64,000 nt of DNA from Casuarius casuarius (GCA_003342895.1 PTFA01000413.1:409304-473303), one strand, 5' to 3'. Shown: positions 45,746 to 58,341, counted from the stretch's first letter. Notes: generated by a model not told the origin, from the letters alone. Translations and numbers: made by a program.

Positions 45746-48700
45746 GAAGCATATTACATTTTTATCTCATTTCTTCTGATCATTTTCCAGCACCCAGAGA
45801 AATCCAAAGCTGCCTCCACACCGAACGAGAGCTGAGGGCACACAAAACCTCGCAGGAAATGCTTGGTGTGGTGTCAGGATTGGGTCCATAATGTGTAACT
45901 CCAGCCTAGAAAACTCATTTCCTTTGAAGCTCAGTTGAGTGTTGCTACTACACATCAGCATGTTGCACCACACAGAGTATATCAAATTTGATGTCATTTT
46001 TTTTTCTTCCTTTTTCCCTGGGAACCTGTAAATATCCTCTGGTAGCAAAACCAGAGAGGAATAAATTCTCCTCGATGTATTTACAAATGTGAGAAGCTTT
46101 TCAAGTTGTATTTGCAATTCTCTTTCTTGCAATGACCTCTATTTTCATAATCCTTCATGGAATATCATGGTTTAAAGAGCTTTCTCTCCCTGCTGTTTTT
46201 GTTAAAAGGTTTTTGGTGTGATATTTGGAAAGTCAAATTCTGCATTTAAATGTTGTGTTTTCACAGATATAATATGAAAGAGGCCATATTTACCTTTTTT
46301 TCCCCCTCTTTTCCCTTTTCTGGGAACATCAAGCAATTCTACTCTTCTGCATGTATTGTTAACTAAACCGTGAGAGTGTACGGCAGCTTTAATAGTAAAG
46401 CAATCGTGATTACATCTTGCTCGTAATTACATTTATTTCCTCACATATGCCCAAAAAAGCAAGCATTAGTTTGGCCTGTATAGGCATGTGTTAATGGCAG
46501 GAAAATCATCTGGCAGCTTGACAGCAAGGAAAATAGCTTACAGTCACTTAAAGTCTTTCATGTCATGGACACTTGCAAAGACTCTGAGCGCTTAGTTTTT
46601 TGCTTGCATGCTTTTAAAATCAATTGCATTTCGAGAGAGGGGGAATTTATTATGCGCCATGGATTTCCATCTAAATAATCAAAATATGAAGGGGTACAGA
46701 TAGCAAGGTCTGGGTGGGTGATTGCAAATAGGAAAAGCCCAGTAATGGCACTCTAAGGGACTGATCCACAAATAGCTGTGGCCCCGTGGTTCGCTGTGCC
46801 GCAGGCGGACAGAAACACCTGCAGCTGGCCGTGGAAAAGGTGGACAAATGGATTCGGACACTCACTTGCATCCCACAAATAATTTTGTTGGTTTAATTGA
46901 CCCTGTAAGTGGAGGACAGTGCAATTCAGAGTGACCTCAGAGCGTCATACCTTGTTACTGTCAAAACAACGTTTTGCCAGCCACTGTATTTCTAGCACAG
47001 AATGGCCACAGTACTGTTATTTTTTTTTAAAAAAAGTCAGTCTAGAAATTTTAGACTGATTTAAGACACAGCCACTATTGCATGCATGGTCTCAGAGAGA
47101 GAGAAGAAAAGAAACTTTCTTCCTTGAAATGATAAGCACAGTTTTGTTTTTAATTTCAGCCAGAAAGTTTGCAAAGATCTTTGGAAGTTTTATTTCCAAC
47201 TCAACTGAGCAGTGTCTGTGGTAGATCCTGAATGCTGCTGTACTGCAGGAGTGAATGTTTTTCACTGTTCACATAAGACATGAATCCGGCAAATTTGCAG
47301 CAAAACCTTATGAAATTAGAGGTACATGAAATCTTGTCAGTAGTTAAACATTGGTATCTTCAGTCTCATTTGCTTGCCTTCATGTAATATTGCTGGCAAG
47401 AATCTCAACTCATTCTCTGTTTTCTCCATAGGAGTAGCCAAGCTCTCAAAAGGCATGCGTTGATCCCCTGTGAGATCTGTACCTGGCCTGTGGGCACACA
47501 CAGGACGTTTGATTGCCAGTATTCCTGGTCTCTGATTACAGAAATTATGGCCACAGCTGTAGAGATTATTACTGAACATTTGTTCACAAGTAGGTGAATA
47601 CAGGAACAAATGTTAACGTGCACACCCAGTTCAGCAGCTAATCGTACAGCCTTGCAGATGTGTGCAGTTTGGTATTTTTCTTGCTTAATCAGAGAGGCCT
47701 TTTGTGAACACACTCCATTAATCCTCTGGCCCTGTGCTGGATATCGAGCTAGGCTGGTATAAATACACCTAACTTCATTGCACTGAGGCTGGCAGTCCCG
47801 GAGTTACAGTTACCAAACGAGGAATCAGCCCAGTGTTTTTGCTGAATAAGTAGGCCAGGCCGTCAGGGTGGCCAAACAACTGCTGATGCTGTTGGAGCTG
47901 GGTCTGCGCTCTGGGCAGCACGGACAAAGAAACAGCAAAATAGTAATAGCAGTTGTTTCCTGGGTATGCTGCTGCTGTCTACAAGGGTAAGGCATTTTCT
48001 GGTTATCCCAGAGCAATAAAACTCCTAGAAAATCTGGGCCCACTTGTTCTGTTGTGGTTCTGGTCTTTCTTTGCAGACATCCCCCATCCTTTAGCTGCTC
48101 ACAATGTCGGCAGTGATTAAATCTTTTAAAATGGAATCTACGAGGACAGGCAAGAACCACCACAGGACTAAAACCCAGGTCTTGTTGTTTTGTTCTGGTT
48201 TTGGCTAGTTTCTAGCTTTCTTGCTTTAGCTGCATCCTGTCACTCAAGCATCCTATTGAGTCAAAAACTTTCAATAGAAAGAGCGCAACAGACTAACTCT
48301 CTTCACATGTTGACGACATCTTTGTCCTCCAAGAGAAGGAAGCTAAGCCTTCTCCAAGCACTGTAAGTAATGGTATGCTTAGTATCTGCCATGCTAATGG
48401 GAGGAGGAAGCAGCTGAGGAATTAGCCTGGATACAGTGAGAAAATAAAGGGGCATGAACTGCGTCACACTACAGCAATGAGGCTTGTCTTCTGGCTAGAA
48501 ATGAGGTCAAATTACAACATCTGAACCCTGGGTGAGGAAAAGCAGAAGGTTGGACCTGGAGTTTTGGTCTGTTCCCTGTGACAGAATTTAGAGAGTGCTG
48601 AGAAATCTGGTTTTAGATCTATTTCTGGATTTGTATGCTTGTGTCTCTAGGAGTTATGTTCACTTTTTCCCTTCTGCCATCTGAAAATGCTAATATTGAA

Positions 48701-49424
48701 AGGATATTTTTTGTAAAAACAGCAACAACATGGAAAATATTAACAGGAAACATTTTAGATGCTACAGGAAATTACAGCTGTGAAGAGTGTTTCAGATTGT
48801 GTTATCAGAAGATTGAATGAGGCTTCTGCCCATCCAAACTTTCAAATCCATGAAGAAGTATGTTTCTGACCCCATGTACCTGCTCTTAAGCCATACAACA
48901 TATATAAAGAGCAGGCGTTATTTTATAACTTGCTCAGAGGGAGTCATCTTCCTCTACAGCATTTGTCTGCTTTGCTTTCACTGGCCAAAGAATCAGCAGA
49001 CACTTACCTTTGCCTACCCGACGCAGCATTGGCATTTCAAAACTACGCTCATGGGACAAGGGGGCTGTGGACCCATCCAACCTGGGCTTTAGCCCACCAG
49101 CAGCCTAGACCTGGCAGGCTCAGAGTGAGCAGTGAAACTGCTGGAACAGCTGGGTGAATTAACTTATTCTGAACTTTGTTTTGCTGGCTAGCTAGCTAAG
49201 TCTAGTCTGCTTATGTCAATATTACATTTATGATTTCGTAGTTTATATCCCTGAAGCGTTATTGTGACTCACGTCAGGTGACTGCCTTGCTCCCAGATCC
49301 TGCCCATGTTTCTGCATCCAAGACTTCTGTTATGACTTAGGGTGACCTAGAGGGAAAATTGCTGCCGGTTGAGCCTTTCCATGAGAAGATGATGTTTCCC
49401 CAGACTTGAGGCGCAGCAACAACC
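45746..49424. other. Unique non-coding sequence
   Basis: No gene recognised. The stretch 46380-46560 (CGTGATTACATC, GCTCGTAATTACATTTATTT, GTGTTAATGGC) has CNE-like texture. Frames at 45767 (121 codons) and 47825 (112 codons) on the minus strand show no known domain. A short inverted repeat, TCAGTCTA/TAGACTGA, lies at 47037-47059. Confidence 0.5.
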
Positions 49425-49447
49425 AAAAAAAAAAAAAAAAAAAAAAA
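49425..49447. repeat. Poly(A) run, 23 nt
   Basis: Twenty-three consecutive A followed by a GA-rich tail (GAGAGAGAAAAATATATTTC). It is the longest homopolymer in the window. A poly(A) of this length can mark the 3' end of a retrotransposed transcript on the plus strand, but I could not identify a source sequence upstream or a target-site duplication. Confidence 0.95.
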
Positions 49448-49969
49448 GAGAGAGAAAAATATATTTCAGGATATCTTGGGAGGAAACTTGTACTTTGGAA
49501 AATGCACAAAATAACTTCTGCTGCTGGTGCCTGCCCCATGCGCCTGTGGAAGCAGAGGGAGTCTGCAGATCCTGGTACCGGTGAGCTCAGTAGCTTTGCT
49601 CCATGTATGATCTCAAACGAGGCACCCCGATGGAGTAGTCCATCCTGGCGACGTGAGAGTGTGTACCGTTCTCATCCCAATAATCTGCGCTCCCTGTACA
49701 GGCACTTCCCACACCCACAGGAAGGCATCAATTTTACACAAATTCATATTCATGAAGAACTGACACGCTCTGCAGTCTACAAGGGGCAGATAGATCTGAT
49801 CTGCCTCAAACTAACAAATCCCCCTGTGCTTGGAAATAAAACGAAGCTCTGAGGAGAGGAAAGCTCCCTCTTCTGAGATGATCAGATGCTATAATAAAGT
49901 TTCTTTTGAGCCATATTCAGTTGGGTAGACAGCTATTGATGTAGTCCCCGTTGTCACTTAGGTATTTGG
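49448..49969. other. Unique non-coding sequence
   Basis: A 148-codon plus frame (49406-49852) starts in front of the poly(A) run and reads through it as poly-lysine, so it is an artefact of the homopolymer plus a chance open stretch. Confidence 0.5.
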
Positions 49970-50045
49970 TCTCTTCATTATTTCCATTTATATTGTTTAT
50001 GTAAAGCACCTAGAGGCCTGTGATAAGCAAATTCCATCGAATAAA
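49970..50045 (+). repeat. Old interspersed repeat (relative of 45631-45745)
   Basis: TCTTCATTATTTCCATTTAT, ATTGTTTATGTAAAGCACCT and AGAGGCCTGTGATAAGCA resemble 'TTATTATTTGTATTACGGTAGCACCTAGAGGCCCC' of the same reptile/bird repeat. The CACCTAGAGGCC block is exact. Confidence 0.5.
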
Positions 50046-53000
50046 ATAAGCCAACTTTAGTAGGTCAATTAGCATTCTCCAAAGATCATACATTTTAGCA
50101 GAGAGTTTTGTAGTTTACCGCTGTTGTCTAAGGAGAAAATGGAGAGGAAACCCCTCCCCTCTTGTAGGGTGTCAAATATCTACCCTGAATTAGTGTGTTG
50201 CTTATTCTTCCTGAAACTGGGAATTCAGTGTAAGAGCTGACTAATCACAATGCCGTGCTCTGATCCTGGTTCTGGAGATCATCCAGTGAAAATTGCCCTT
50301 TTTTACCTACTGGGAAGAAATGGGCAAATACAGTCATGTCTCTAATATGTGTACACAGTGTATCGGCTCTTTCCAGGTTGCTTGCTAAATGCAGCTTAAG
50401 GGTGTTCTATGATACAGACGGGGAGATTTGTAATGAGACCTATCCGATGTATTTTTAGTGTCTGATGTTTGCTTTATAGTTGTAAAATCAATAAAACTGA
50501 GGTGTACCAAAGAATATGGTTCAGTAATACAGCGATACAGGCTTGTGGAAGTTGTCTTGATGGTGAATTTATTTTAGATTTGAACATTACGGACTTCCTT
50601 CTTTCCTTACTTACACAGCTTCTAGCTGTTTTACTGCCCCCTTCCCTTCACTTGGTTGTCGTCCTTAAGGAGATATTTTTCTTCTGTTTAAGTTTTCTTT
50701 GGTTCGTTCATGCTGCCTTTCTGCTTGAAGCTGTTTCCTCTCTCTAGGTATCTTATGACTATCATTTTTTCACTGCTGACAGTTCTTCTAACATAAAACC
50801 AATTCATTTGATAATAATCCCTCAGAATGACAGCAAAACGTATTTTGAATGCCATTTTAAGGCTGTGTCTTTCATCTTAGTTTACTAAGGTCAGCCTAAA
50901 GGTAGGTATTTACCTTTATAGCTCCTCATCTAAATAAGTGTCTAATTTTTGTAACACTTCCACTGACTTCTAGTTCCTGATTCGAAAGAGAGCCTTTTGT
51001 TGTGTTTCTACATTGCTGATTTAGGGTTACATTTAGTGTCATTCTCAACCAGACCAAGCCGCATGAGCTGTCTGTCTTCACGGTCTGCATCGCGTCTGTT
51101 CTAACTGTGCATCTTATTCATGAAGCTGACCTTCCTAGGAGTCAGTCGCAGAAAACCTGATTTTTTTTCTGCCTCAGCTCGTTTTGGGCGCAGGGCAGAG
51201 AAGAGGTGTGCAGGTGGGCAGAAGGGGTGGAATACAAGAGCAGGGAATTGTAGGCTTGCTTTGTCTGGATTCCCGTGCTTGAGATTCAAGTTCTTGGGTA
51301 AATTCTGAATACACGGAAAAGCAGAGCCGGGGAGGAACTGTGTTAGGGCATGGCTCCACTCATATGCTGAAGTTCAGCAGCTCTTCCAGGGTTTGGCTAA
51401 TGAGTTACTGGAGGTTTGACATAGAGGTTACAGTGCAAATGGCCAGCTGGTCTGCATTTTAAGGAGACCTTTATCTTAACTCTGTCCCTACAGAGATGGC
51501 CAGTGACTCTGGAGCCTTCAGCCCATGTCCCGAAAGGTGATTAGGTGTGTGGCTGAATTTGGTTTCGTTGTCTTCAGAGATGATGCAAACGTGAATTATT
51601 AATGAATCAGTGAGATTAGCACAGCTCTTGTTGTTCAGAGTGAAAAAAAAGCTGAAAGAAGGAAAACTACTCTTTTAAAGATGTTCAGAGTGACCGTATT
51701 TACATGGCAATGTGAAATATCAGTTTTTCCAAGAAATAAGGGACATAAATACCTAAACCAGTTCTCACTCCTGCAAAACCCTTTGATTATTTTCCCTTGG
51801 TTGCTGATGTTATTCATCAGCCTGGTAATACAGTGGCTATTTCTTTAAACCAGAACTTTTCCTTTGTAGTTATGCATATTTCTTCTTCCTACCTCATTCC
51901 TTCACCAGTCATGCAAAAGGCATCATACACTGGATTGCAATTGAAATATTCCATCTTTAATGAGAATACTTAAAATTAATTTGGTTTGTGATTGCTTTAG
52001 ACTCTGAAAGCTTGTCCTTTGCTCGTGCCACAAAAATCATCCTTAATGGCATTGCATGCTACATACAGGTTACAAGGTCAATTTTGATGGTGGTTTCAGA
52101 GTTTATGATTCTCACCAGTGCTGAGACCCAAACCAAAATCAAATATATAATAACCACCTCCAACCTAACCACATCCAATTACTAGTGCAATATTGATAGA
52201 CTTCTAGTCAGGGAGTGTAAAAAGCCCAACCCAAGCCAAAACAAAACTGAGAACCAACTATCGTCCTAAATCTAGTGAGATTTTATCTAATTTTTTTTCC
52301 TGGGATATAATAAATTAAACATTGGACGAAATGCAAAAAGGTTACATTGAGACATATAATATTTGAAGGTTTAATTCATTTTTCTAGTGTATAAGACACA
52401 AGGCTATTAAATTTTTAAAGCAGTGATCTCCTGAAGTCCTTACTTTATGAGGGCTTTCTTCATAAAGATAAATGGTTTCCTTGCCAAATCAAATGCAGAT
52501 TTGAAACAAATTAAGTTAATGTTCAATGGTACAAGGTAGAATGGATGGGGGAACTGTTTTATTTTGCATTGTAATAACCATATACACCTAAATCAATAGC
52601 TGTGGAAAAAAAAGGCAATAATATCACGTAACTGCAGGAAATGAAATATAGTGGGATGAAGGGGGGAGCGGGTTGCAGAATGAAAGGATTTGTATTGGAA
52701 TAATGACATTTCATTAAAAAGAGAAGGAGCGCTATTGAATATAAGTCCATACCAGTAAATTCTATTTCTTATAATAACACTTGTGATGAGTTAAAGTTGC
52801 CCGAGTATTGTGATAAAGCATCATGCTGGATTCCTTTCTTTTATTATGCTGTAATTTTATGTTAAAAGAAAAATTTGAAATGTTAAAGAGGCAGAGCATG
52901 TTTTCTAAAGTGCTTTCTATTTCTCCTAATGTTTCATTTAACTTGCTGTATTATCCTGTGCTCCCGCAATCTGAGCGGCTGCAAGTTTATCAGTTTCATT

Positions 53001-53242
53001 CTTCTGTAAGCTCACATTGAGCAAACGCCACAAAATGTGAATCCTGCTCTGGTGGAAGGCGTTGGATCGAGAGTGCTGGGGCCTGAAGCCCCCTCCCTAC
53101 CCCCAGCGCCAGCAGAGCGGCAGGATGGCTCGGTCCTCCCAGGGATGCCGAGGATTGGGCTCGCGGCTCGTGGGAAGCAGCAGCAGTCTGTAGGTACACG
53201 GGTTAACTGCTGTCTGCAACCTTTTCCAAAGTATCTTAGAAA
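50046..53242. other. Unique non-coding sequence
   Basis: No gene recognised. Weak palindromic-repeat-like words (CTTCCACTGACTTCTAGTTC near 50957, TCTGATCCTGGTTCTGGAG near 50261) cannot be extended into elements. AT-rich 51900-52800 shows nothing definite. Confidence 0.5.
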
Positions 53243-53310
53243 GAAATCCTGGTTCCTCCGCAGTCAATGGCACAAATCCCTCTGATTTCAAGGGGGTAGG
53301 GATTTTAACC
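53243..53310. mobile_element. Palindromic MITE-like element
   Basis: AAATCCTGGTTCCTCCGCAG, TCAATGGCACAAATCCCTCT, GATTTCAAGGGGGTAGGGAT and TTTAACC follow closely the palindromic repeat 'AAATCCTGGCCCCATTGAAGTCAATGGGAGTTTTGCCATTGACTTCAATGGGGCCAGGATTTCACC'. Left AAATCCTGG and right AGGGATTTT form the inverted ends. This is one of the clearest copies in the window. Confidence 0.65.
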
Positions 53311-54368
53311 TTGGTCTTCCCATGTGTCACTCCTAAAGCCTCCCTGAAAGTCTCGGCTGTTAGGAGACTCTCCAATGCTCCTGGCTTCCCTCACTCCCCT
53401 TGGTTGCTTCTTTCTGGGGTTGCCCGCGAAGGGACCGCTCCCGCGGAGGGGGTAGCTGAGGGCTGCACGGCACTGCCTGACATTAAGGTGAGAACATGCC
53501 ACTTCTGCCGCAGACAGGTCAGGTCACGGGCAGTGACGGAGGGACAGATTCATTTCATTCAAGTGACCAGTTTCTGCCAAAACAGGAACGTGGGCGTCAG
53601 CGTGGGCCGCTCGGGGAAGCTCTGCTGAATGAGCGTCTGCAGGACCGGCTGTAGCGTTACGCGGTGCGTACAGCGGTACACAGAGTAAGATTGACGTTGT
53701 CACAGTGCCGTCAGATCAGCGCCGCGACGCGGCTGGGACGTGGGAGCCGGAGAGCTGTCTCAACGCTTTTCCGTGCCGCTCCCCGTGCGCTGCGTGCCGC
53801 GTGTGCCATCAGGTTATTAGCCCTTTCAGTAGTTTTCGAACCCTGTCTTCTGCAGAAAATGTCATGAAAGTGCCGGTGCTGCAGGGTCTGTAAGAGGGCC
53901 ATGGAGCGAGGCTTGTGTTTGTGTGTTAATGAAGGGAGTTTTTGGAACTAAGCTGTGGTTTACCGAGTTGCTGCCTGTTGGGTACGGATTAAAAAGAGGA
54001 GTCCGTTGCCGTGAGGACGTGGCACCTCTTTCCGTCACTCTTACGCCGTAATACCAAAGCTTCTGCTTCCTGGGGTGTATTTCTGGCAGCTGCAGAAATC
54101 AGGCAGTGCTTTAGTTAGAGTTACTGGGCTAACTCTGCAAAACTACCTCGGTCAAAAGTGCCTGAAAATTGAGAGAGCATTTGGATAAAAATCGGTTTAT
54201 CGCTTAGGGCCTTAGAAACGGTTGCAGCTTGTCTCCCCATCATAGAAGAGACATTTTTGTACGGAGCTTGTGACTTAATTTCTGTTGAATAGACATCTGA
54301 ATGATCCCCTGTGTGCAGTTAAAGGACGGAACTTGTCCGTACACACACAGCTCTGCATCGTCGCGTCC
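53311..54368. other. CpG-enriched non-coding sequence
   Basis: CpG is raised at about 53400-53800 (GCCCGCGAAGGGACCGCTCC, CAGCGCCGCGACGCGGCTGG). Several 62-105 codon frames on both strands follow from this composition. No exon or promoter recognised. Confidence 0.4.
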
Positions 54369-54387
54369 CAGATGCAATTTGCATCTG
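54369..54387. promoter_or_regulatory. 19-bp palindrome with two E-box and octamer-like words
   Basis: CAGATGCAATTTGCATCTG is a perfect palindrome of 9-bp arms (CAGATGCAA / TTGCATCTG) around a single central T. Each end is a CANNTG E-box (CAGATG/CATCTG). The centre holds ATTTGCAT, the reverse of the POU octamer. A dimeric or composite binding site is possible. Its chance expectation in 64 kb is low, but function is not shown. Confidence 0.45.
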
Positions 54388-55689
54388 TGCCTGTTTCTGC
54401 TCGTACCCTGCCCAGCCAATGAGCCGTCCCTTCGTGGTGCGCCGGTGGGGAGGCTTGCTTTGAATTATTTTTATACTCATAATGAGCTATGTGCTTGACT
54501 TGTTGGTTCATTTGTTTTAATAGGGATGGGTCAAATTTCAGACCTCATTCAGTTTGAAGAGCCTCATCCCTAAGAGCACTCTAAAAATGTGCAGAACTGT
54601 ACTTGAGGTCGTCTCCGTTCCTTAGCCTGCCTCAAAATAGGATCTGAACATGAGCTCACCGAAGCGCATCAGCTTCTCAGAACTGCATATTGTGAAAGCG
54701 GTGCCCATCTCTATCAGCAGGAGTTGATATCATCATAGCATTGAGCGATCCAGGGTTCATCTAGGTTCTTGTTAATATGCCTCACCTGAGCACATCGCAG
54801 GCTACACTGTTCATGCAAAAAGGGGCTGTTTCAGGAACATTGTTTGTAGTCTCTCCTTTTGTAAGTTCTCAGCCAATGTCATTAGATTTATGCTGCAGGG
54901 TTGGTGGGGACTGATATCGTCTGAGGATTTGGCTGTCTCCCGCTCAGGCCATGAGTGAAATGAATGCTCAGTAGAATTAAATATTTTTATTTCAAAAAAG
55001 AAGAAGTCAACCAAATTTATCCAGGCTCTCATGTAAAATACCACAGGGAGTTGCATTTTAGAGTAGGTGCAACTAATCAACCTCTGATTTGTGCATTGCT
55101 ATCACATTTTCTGGTCTCTGTTTCTTCTGGATAGGACACCTGGGATGTGAACCTTTCAAATTGCCTTTTAATTTTGCTCCCCATGAAATTAATTATTGAC
55201 AAGTCCTAGAATCTGAGCCACTCTAACCAACTGGTCATGGATTTGTCATGTACACTAGCCAGTAAAATTCACAAGTCACTATACTATAAATTATACAAGT
55301 CAACAAGAGAGCAGAAACAGTACTGCATGGTTCATCTAAATAAGGAACACAATTTTAATGGTAAATGTTCACTCTGAACTTTCCAAGAACATCTTGTAGC
55401 ATAGAAAAATTTACAGCAGAAATTCTCGGATAGTGATTTTAGATAATAGTTAAATGCAAGAACTTCACTGTGTTGCAGGAACAGTAAAAAAAGATGAAAT
55501 ATATTGAATAAAGATTTTATTGTGAGTTATTTGCTCAGCTCTGTAGCACCATCAATTTTTTCTCCCTATATAGAAATAATGAAGTCAATAAATGTGTTTA
55601 GGTGACCTCTGAGACTTACAAAAGGGATGTTATGAGATGGGTGAGTACTGGCTACGGTATTTCATTCAGATGCCGAACAGCTGTTGGGG
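54388..55689. other. Unique non-coding sequence
   Basis: No gene or transposon recognised. AT-rich from about 54960 on. Confidence 0.5.
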
Positions 55690-56230
55690 TAGACAGCGCT
55701 CGCATCCTATTTTCCACCATTGATGCTAATGCAAATAGGTTTCTGATTGTATCTATATTCTATCATATTGCGGGAATGCGGAAAATGCCACTAGCCTGTC
55801 AGCCGTTCTGTCCCACCTGTTTATGCAACTTTCTAATGTCTAATTAAAAATAGTAAAGCAGGGAGCTTGGGGGACCGTATCAGGCCCTGCATACCAATTG
55901 GCGCGGACACTGTTGATAACCACCCCGTTGGCTGCGGCCGCTTTTTAAAACCCGTTGGGCCGTATTGCCCCCCCGGTGATTTCAGATGGCATACGACAGA
56001 GGTATAAATGGTTACCCGTTTTTTTCCTGCAAATGTCGATTTTATTCAAATGCATTTATGAACATCTGGACTCTGTGCTGGCCGTGCCACGGCGGACTGT
56101 TAATTGTCCCGTCTCCTTTCCAAATGAACGATCCCAGCTTGCTGCACATCAGAGCAGAGATTAGCAAAGATTTGGTGTGCCACTGAATTGCTTGTGTAAA
56201 TTATGGAGCGTCTCAGTTCAGCTCGGCACA
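55690..56230. promoter_or_regulatory. Candidate conserved non-coding element with a perfect octamer
   Basis: Repeat-free block with GCTAATGCAAATAGG (octamer ATGCAAAT at 55729-55736), TTCAAATGCATTTATG, GACTGTTAATTGTCCC and GTGTAAATTATGGAG. It also has a GCGGCCGC word near 55935. The mixture of CpG and homeodomain/POU words is enhancer-like. Open frames of 66-81 codons here are short and unlike known proteins. Confidence 0.3.
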
Positions 56231-57704
56231 GAATAAGCAGGGAGCGCGTAGGTAGGTGCATTTTCCTCCTTCCCACCTGCTCTCTTCCCGTGAAACGCAA
56301 AGGAATTGCTCAGGCGTAAAAGAGCAGAGTTTAGAGCAACTTCCAAACCGAATCTCTTTCACTGTTGTTTCAAAACGAAAGGGGGTGACACTATATGCTC
56401 TCTTTAGCTGTGTTGTGCTCCTATGAAGTTCTCTGCCGTGGTGCTTTTTCTTGTCATAAATGCTAAGTGTTTGCAGAAATACCCAAAATATTTTTCGAGG
56501 AAGTATACAAATTAGCACTTCACGACTAATTCTCATGCAGATTTAATATTTATGCCACTCATGCGGTTTTTCTGTGCAGGATGGTGAAAACCAGAGGAAT
56601 TGCGCGTTAACATTAACAATTAACAGTGTGACAAGAATTCCGTGTTGGCTTAAACATGTTTTCTATATATTTTCTCTGTGTTTGGTATTTGTTTTCTTTT
56701 CCGTCCGACAGCTATTCAAAGGGAGGTGCGCACCTTGTCAGCTGCTGAATAACCTCCTTTGTAAATTGACTGCGAGTGTGTGATTTGCCCTGGAGCATCT
56801 TTTTTAAGTAATTAGTGCGGATCAGTCAATAGATCTATGTTAGCAACACCTTAAAAATTGCAGTAGTTTGGGAAATGTTGCAGTCTATTATACGTTATCT
56901 CTTTTAAGTGCCATAGGTTTAAAATGTGAGAAAATTACCCATTTTTAAAAATAGATCAGTAGTACTTTGATTATGCAGCTTTTGATTTAGAGGTCTTTAT
57001 GCATTTATTCAGTAGACACTTGGCACTGTACCTACAGTTTTCCACTTATTTAAAAAGTACTTTTAAGCTATCGCTCCATCCACTGCTCGCATGGGAAGTG
57101 AGGAGACAGCATGATGCTTGTGACTTGCACACATGCGGCTGCTCCCGAAACGAACTTGCCCACGCTCTGGGATGCTCCAGTAGCTCCATGTGACGTTTGC
57201 TTTAGACCCGTAATCTTTGCAGTGGCTGAGCCAGCGGGGCGGCACACGGCAGCCCAGCAGAGCTGCAGGCATGGGAGGGGAAGGGATGGTGCTGGTTGTG
57301 GGCGAAGGGTTGAGCTGAAGACGGTGCTGGCTGCAAAGCGAGTTTGGTTGGGGGCGAGAGATTGTTTAGCCAAAAGAGCAGTGCGTGTGTCCATTTTGGC
57401 ATGCCAGTGAAGTCCACCCTTCTTCACAGAGGAGGGAAATATCATTTCTCTGCCTTTGTCAGGTTTTGTGGTTTTGTAACTGCGTGTTCCTATTTTCTTT
57501 TCAAAGTAAGTCTGTCTTTCGAAACCACAGGGAAACGGACTCCCGTGAGTCTGACTACCATGAGAAGTGCTGCCAGAAGTACATCTAGAGGTCTCCGCTC
57601 TTTAATATTCATACACTGTCGTTGTCTTATTTGTTACTTGTATGAATAATTGAAAAATGTTTTTTTCATTAGTTTAGAAAATGTAATCAAAACTGAAAAT
57701 AATT
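56231..57704. other. Unique non-coding sequence
   Basis: No gene recognised. The 125-codon minus frame at 57068-57445 and opposing 99-101 codon frames have no known domain. Confidence 0.5.
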
Positions 57705-57726
57705 TTAGATCCTGAATAGGATCTAA
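57705..57726. repeat. Perfect 9-bp hairpin with 4-nt loop
   Basis: TTAGATCCT (57705-57713) pairs with AGGATCTAA (57718-57726) around GAAT. A tight stem-loop is possible in single-stranded DNA or RNA. There is no T-run or other sign of a specific role. Confidence 0.85.
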
Positions 57727-58248
57727 GCTACCTGCTCACAGGTACCAGCTTTGAAAATGCTGGGCACCGTGGGTCCATCGTCCCCGAGATGAACCTTGCC
57801 TGCCTTTGTAGCTCTGTGCACGTGGATTTTTTAAAGGACTCTTAATTAAACGATCGTAACAGCCCTGTAAATAAATACAGCTTGCATTTACATTTTAAAA
57901 TGCACTTCTGCTGTTTGTTTAACTTTATTTCTTTTTCACCCCATTTTAACGCAATAGGAGATCTGCGGCAGGCTTTCTGCATGCTCCCGCTCCCGCAGCC
58001 TGTCGCAGCCTGCGTGCCGTTAATCGGAGCCCTCCAGACTCGAGCTGGCAGGGTGCCTAACGTTGTCACCGGTCTCGGAGAAGTGGGTTTAGACTGAAAA
58101 GCCAACCATTTAGAAAGATGCGTTGTTTCACCCACCCTCAGATCGGAGTCTTTTAAAGCAAGGAAAACTTAATTCTGATCAGAAGTCGTGTGCGTTCTCG
58201 CTCAGGCCTCAGGTGGGTACGTTCAGCGTTCCCCGGAGTGAGGGATTT
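57727..58248. other. Unique non-coding sequence with a mild CpG patch
   Basis: CpG is slightly raised at 57950-58080. No gene or repeat recognised before the palindromic element that follows. Confidence 0.5.
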
Positions 58249-58341
58249 GGGCTGGATTTTCGGGAGAGCTCAGCGTGCACAAACCCTTGTTGAGAACAAC
58301 AGGGGGGCTTCTCGGCTTTGAATGCCTTTGAAAATCTGATC
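58249..58341. mobile_element. Palindromic MITE-like element
   Basis: GGGCTGGATTTTCGGGAGAG, CTCAGCGTGCACAAACCCTT, GTTGAGAACAACAGGGGGGC and CCTTTGAAAATCTGATC track the repeat 'GGGCCTGATTTTCAGAAGTGCTGAGCACCCACAACTCCCATTGACTTCAATGGGAGTTGTGGGTGCTCAGCACCTCTGAAAATCAGGCC'. The inverted ends GATTTTC (58255-58261) and GAAAATC (58330-58336) are perfect. Length (93 bp) fits the family. Confidence 0.65.

Noticed and set aside
47037..47059. TCAGTCTA/TAGACTGA inverted repeat
   Set aside because: Eight-bp arms around a 7-nt loop are frequent in 64 kb; no additional support.
49406..49852. 148-codon frame starting before the poly(A) run
   Set aside because: Reads through the homopolymer as poly-lysine; artefact of the A run.
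52140..52190. CCTAACC-rich stretch suggesting a mitochondrial insert
   Set aside because: Only a few words fit and the flanks do not continue as mitochondrial sequence.
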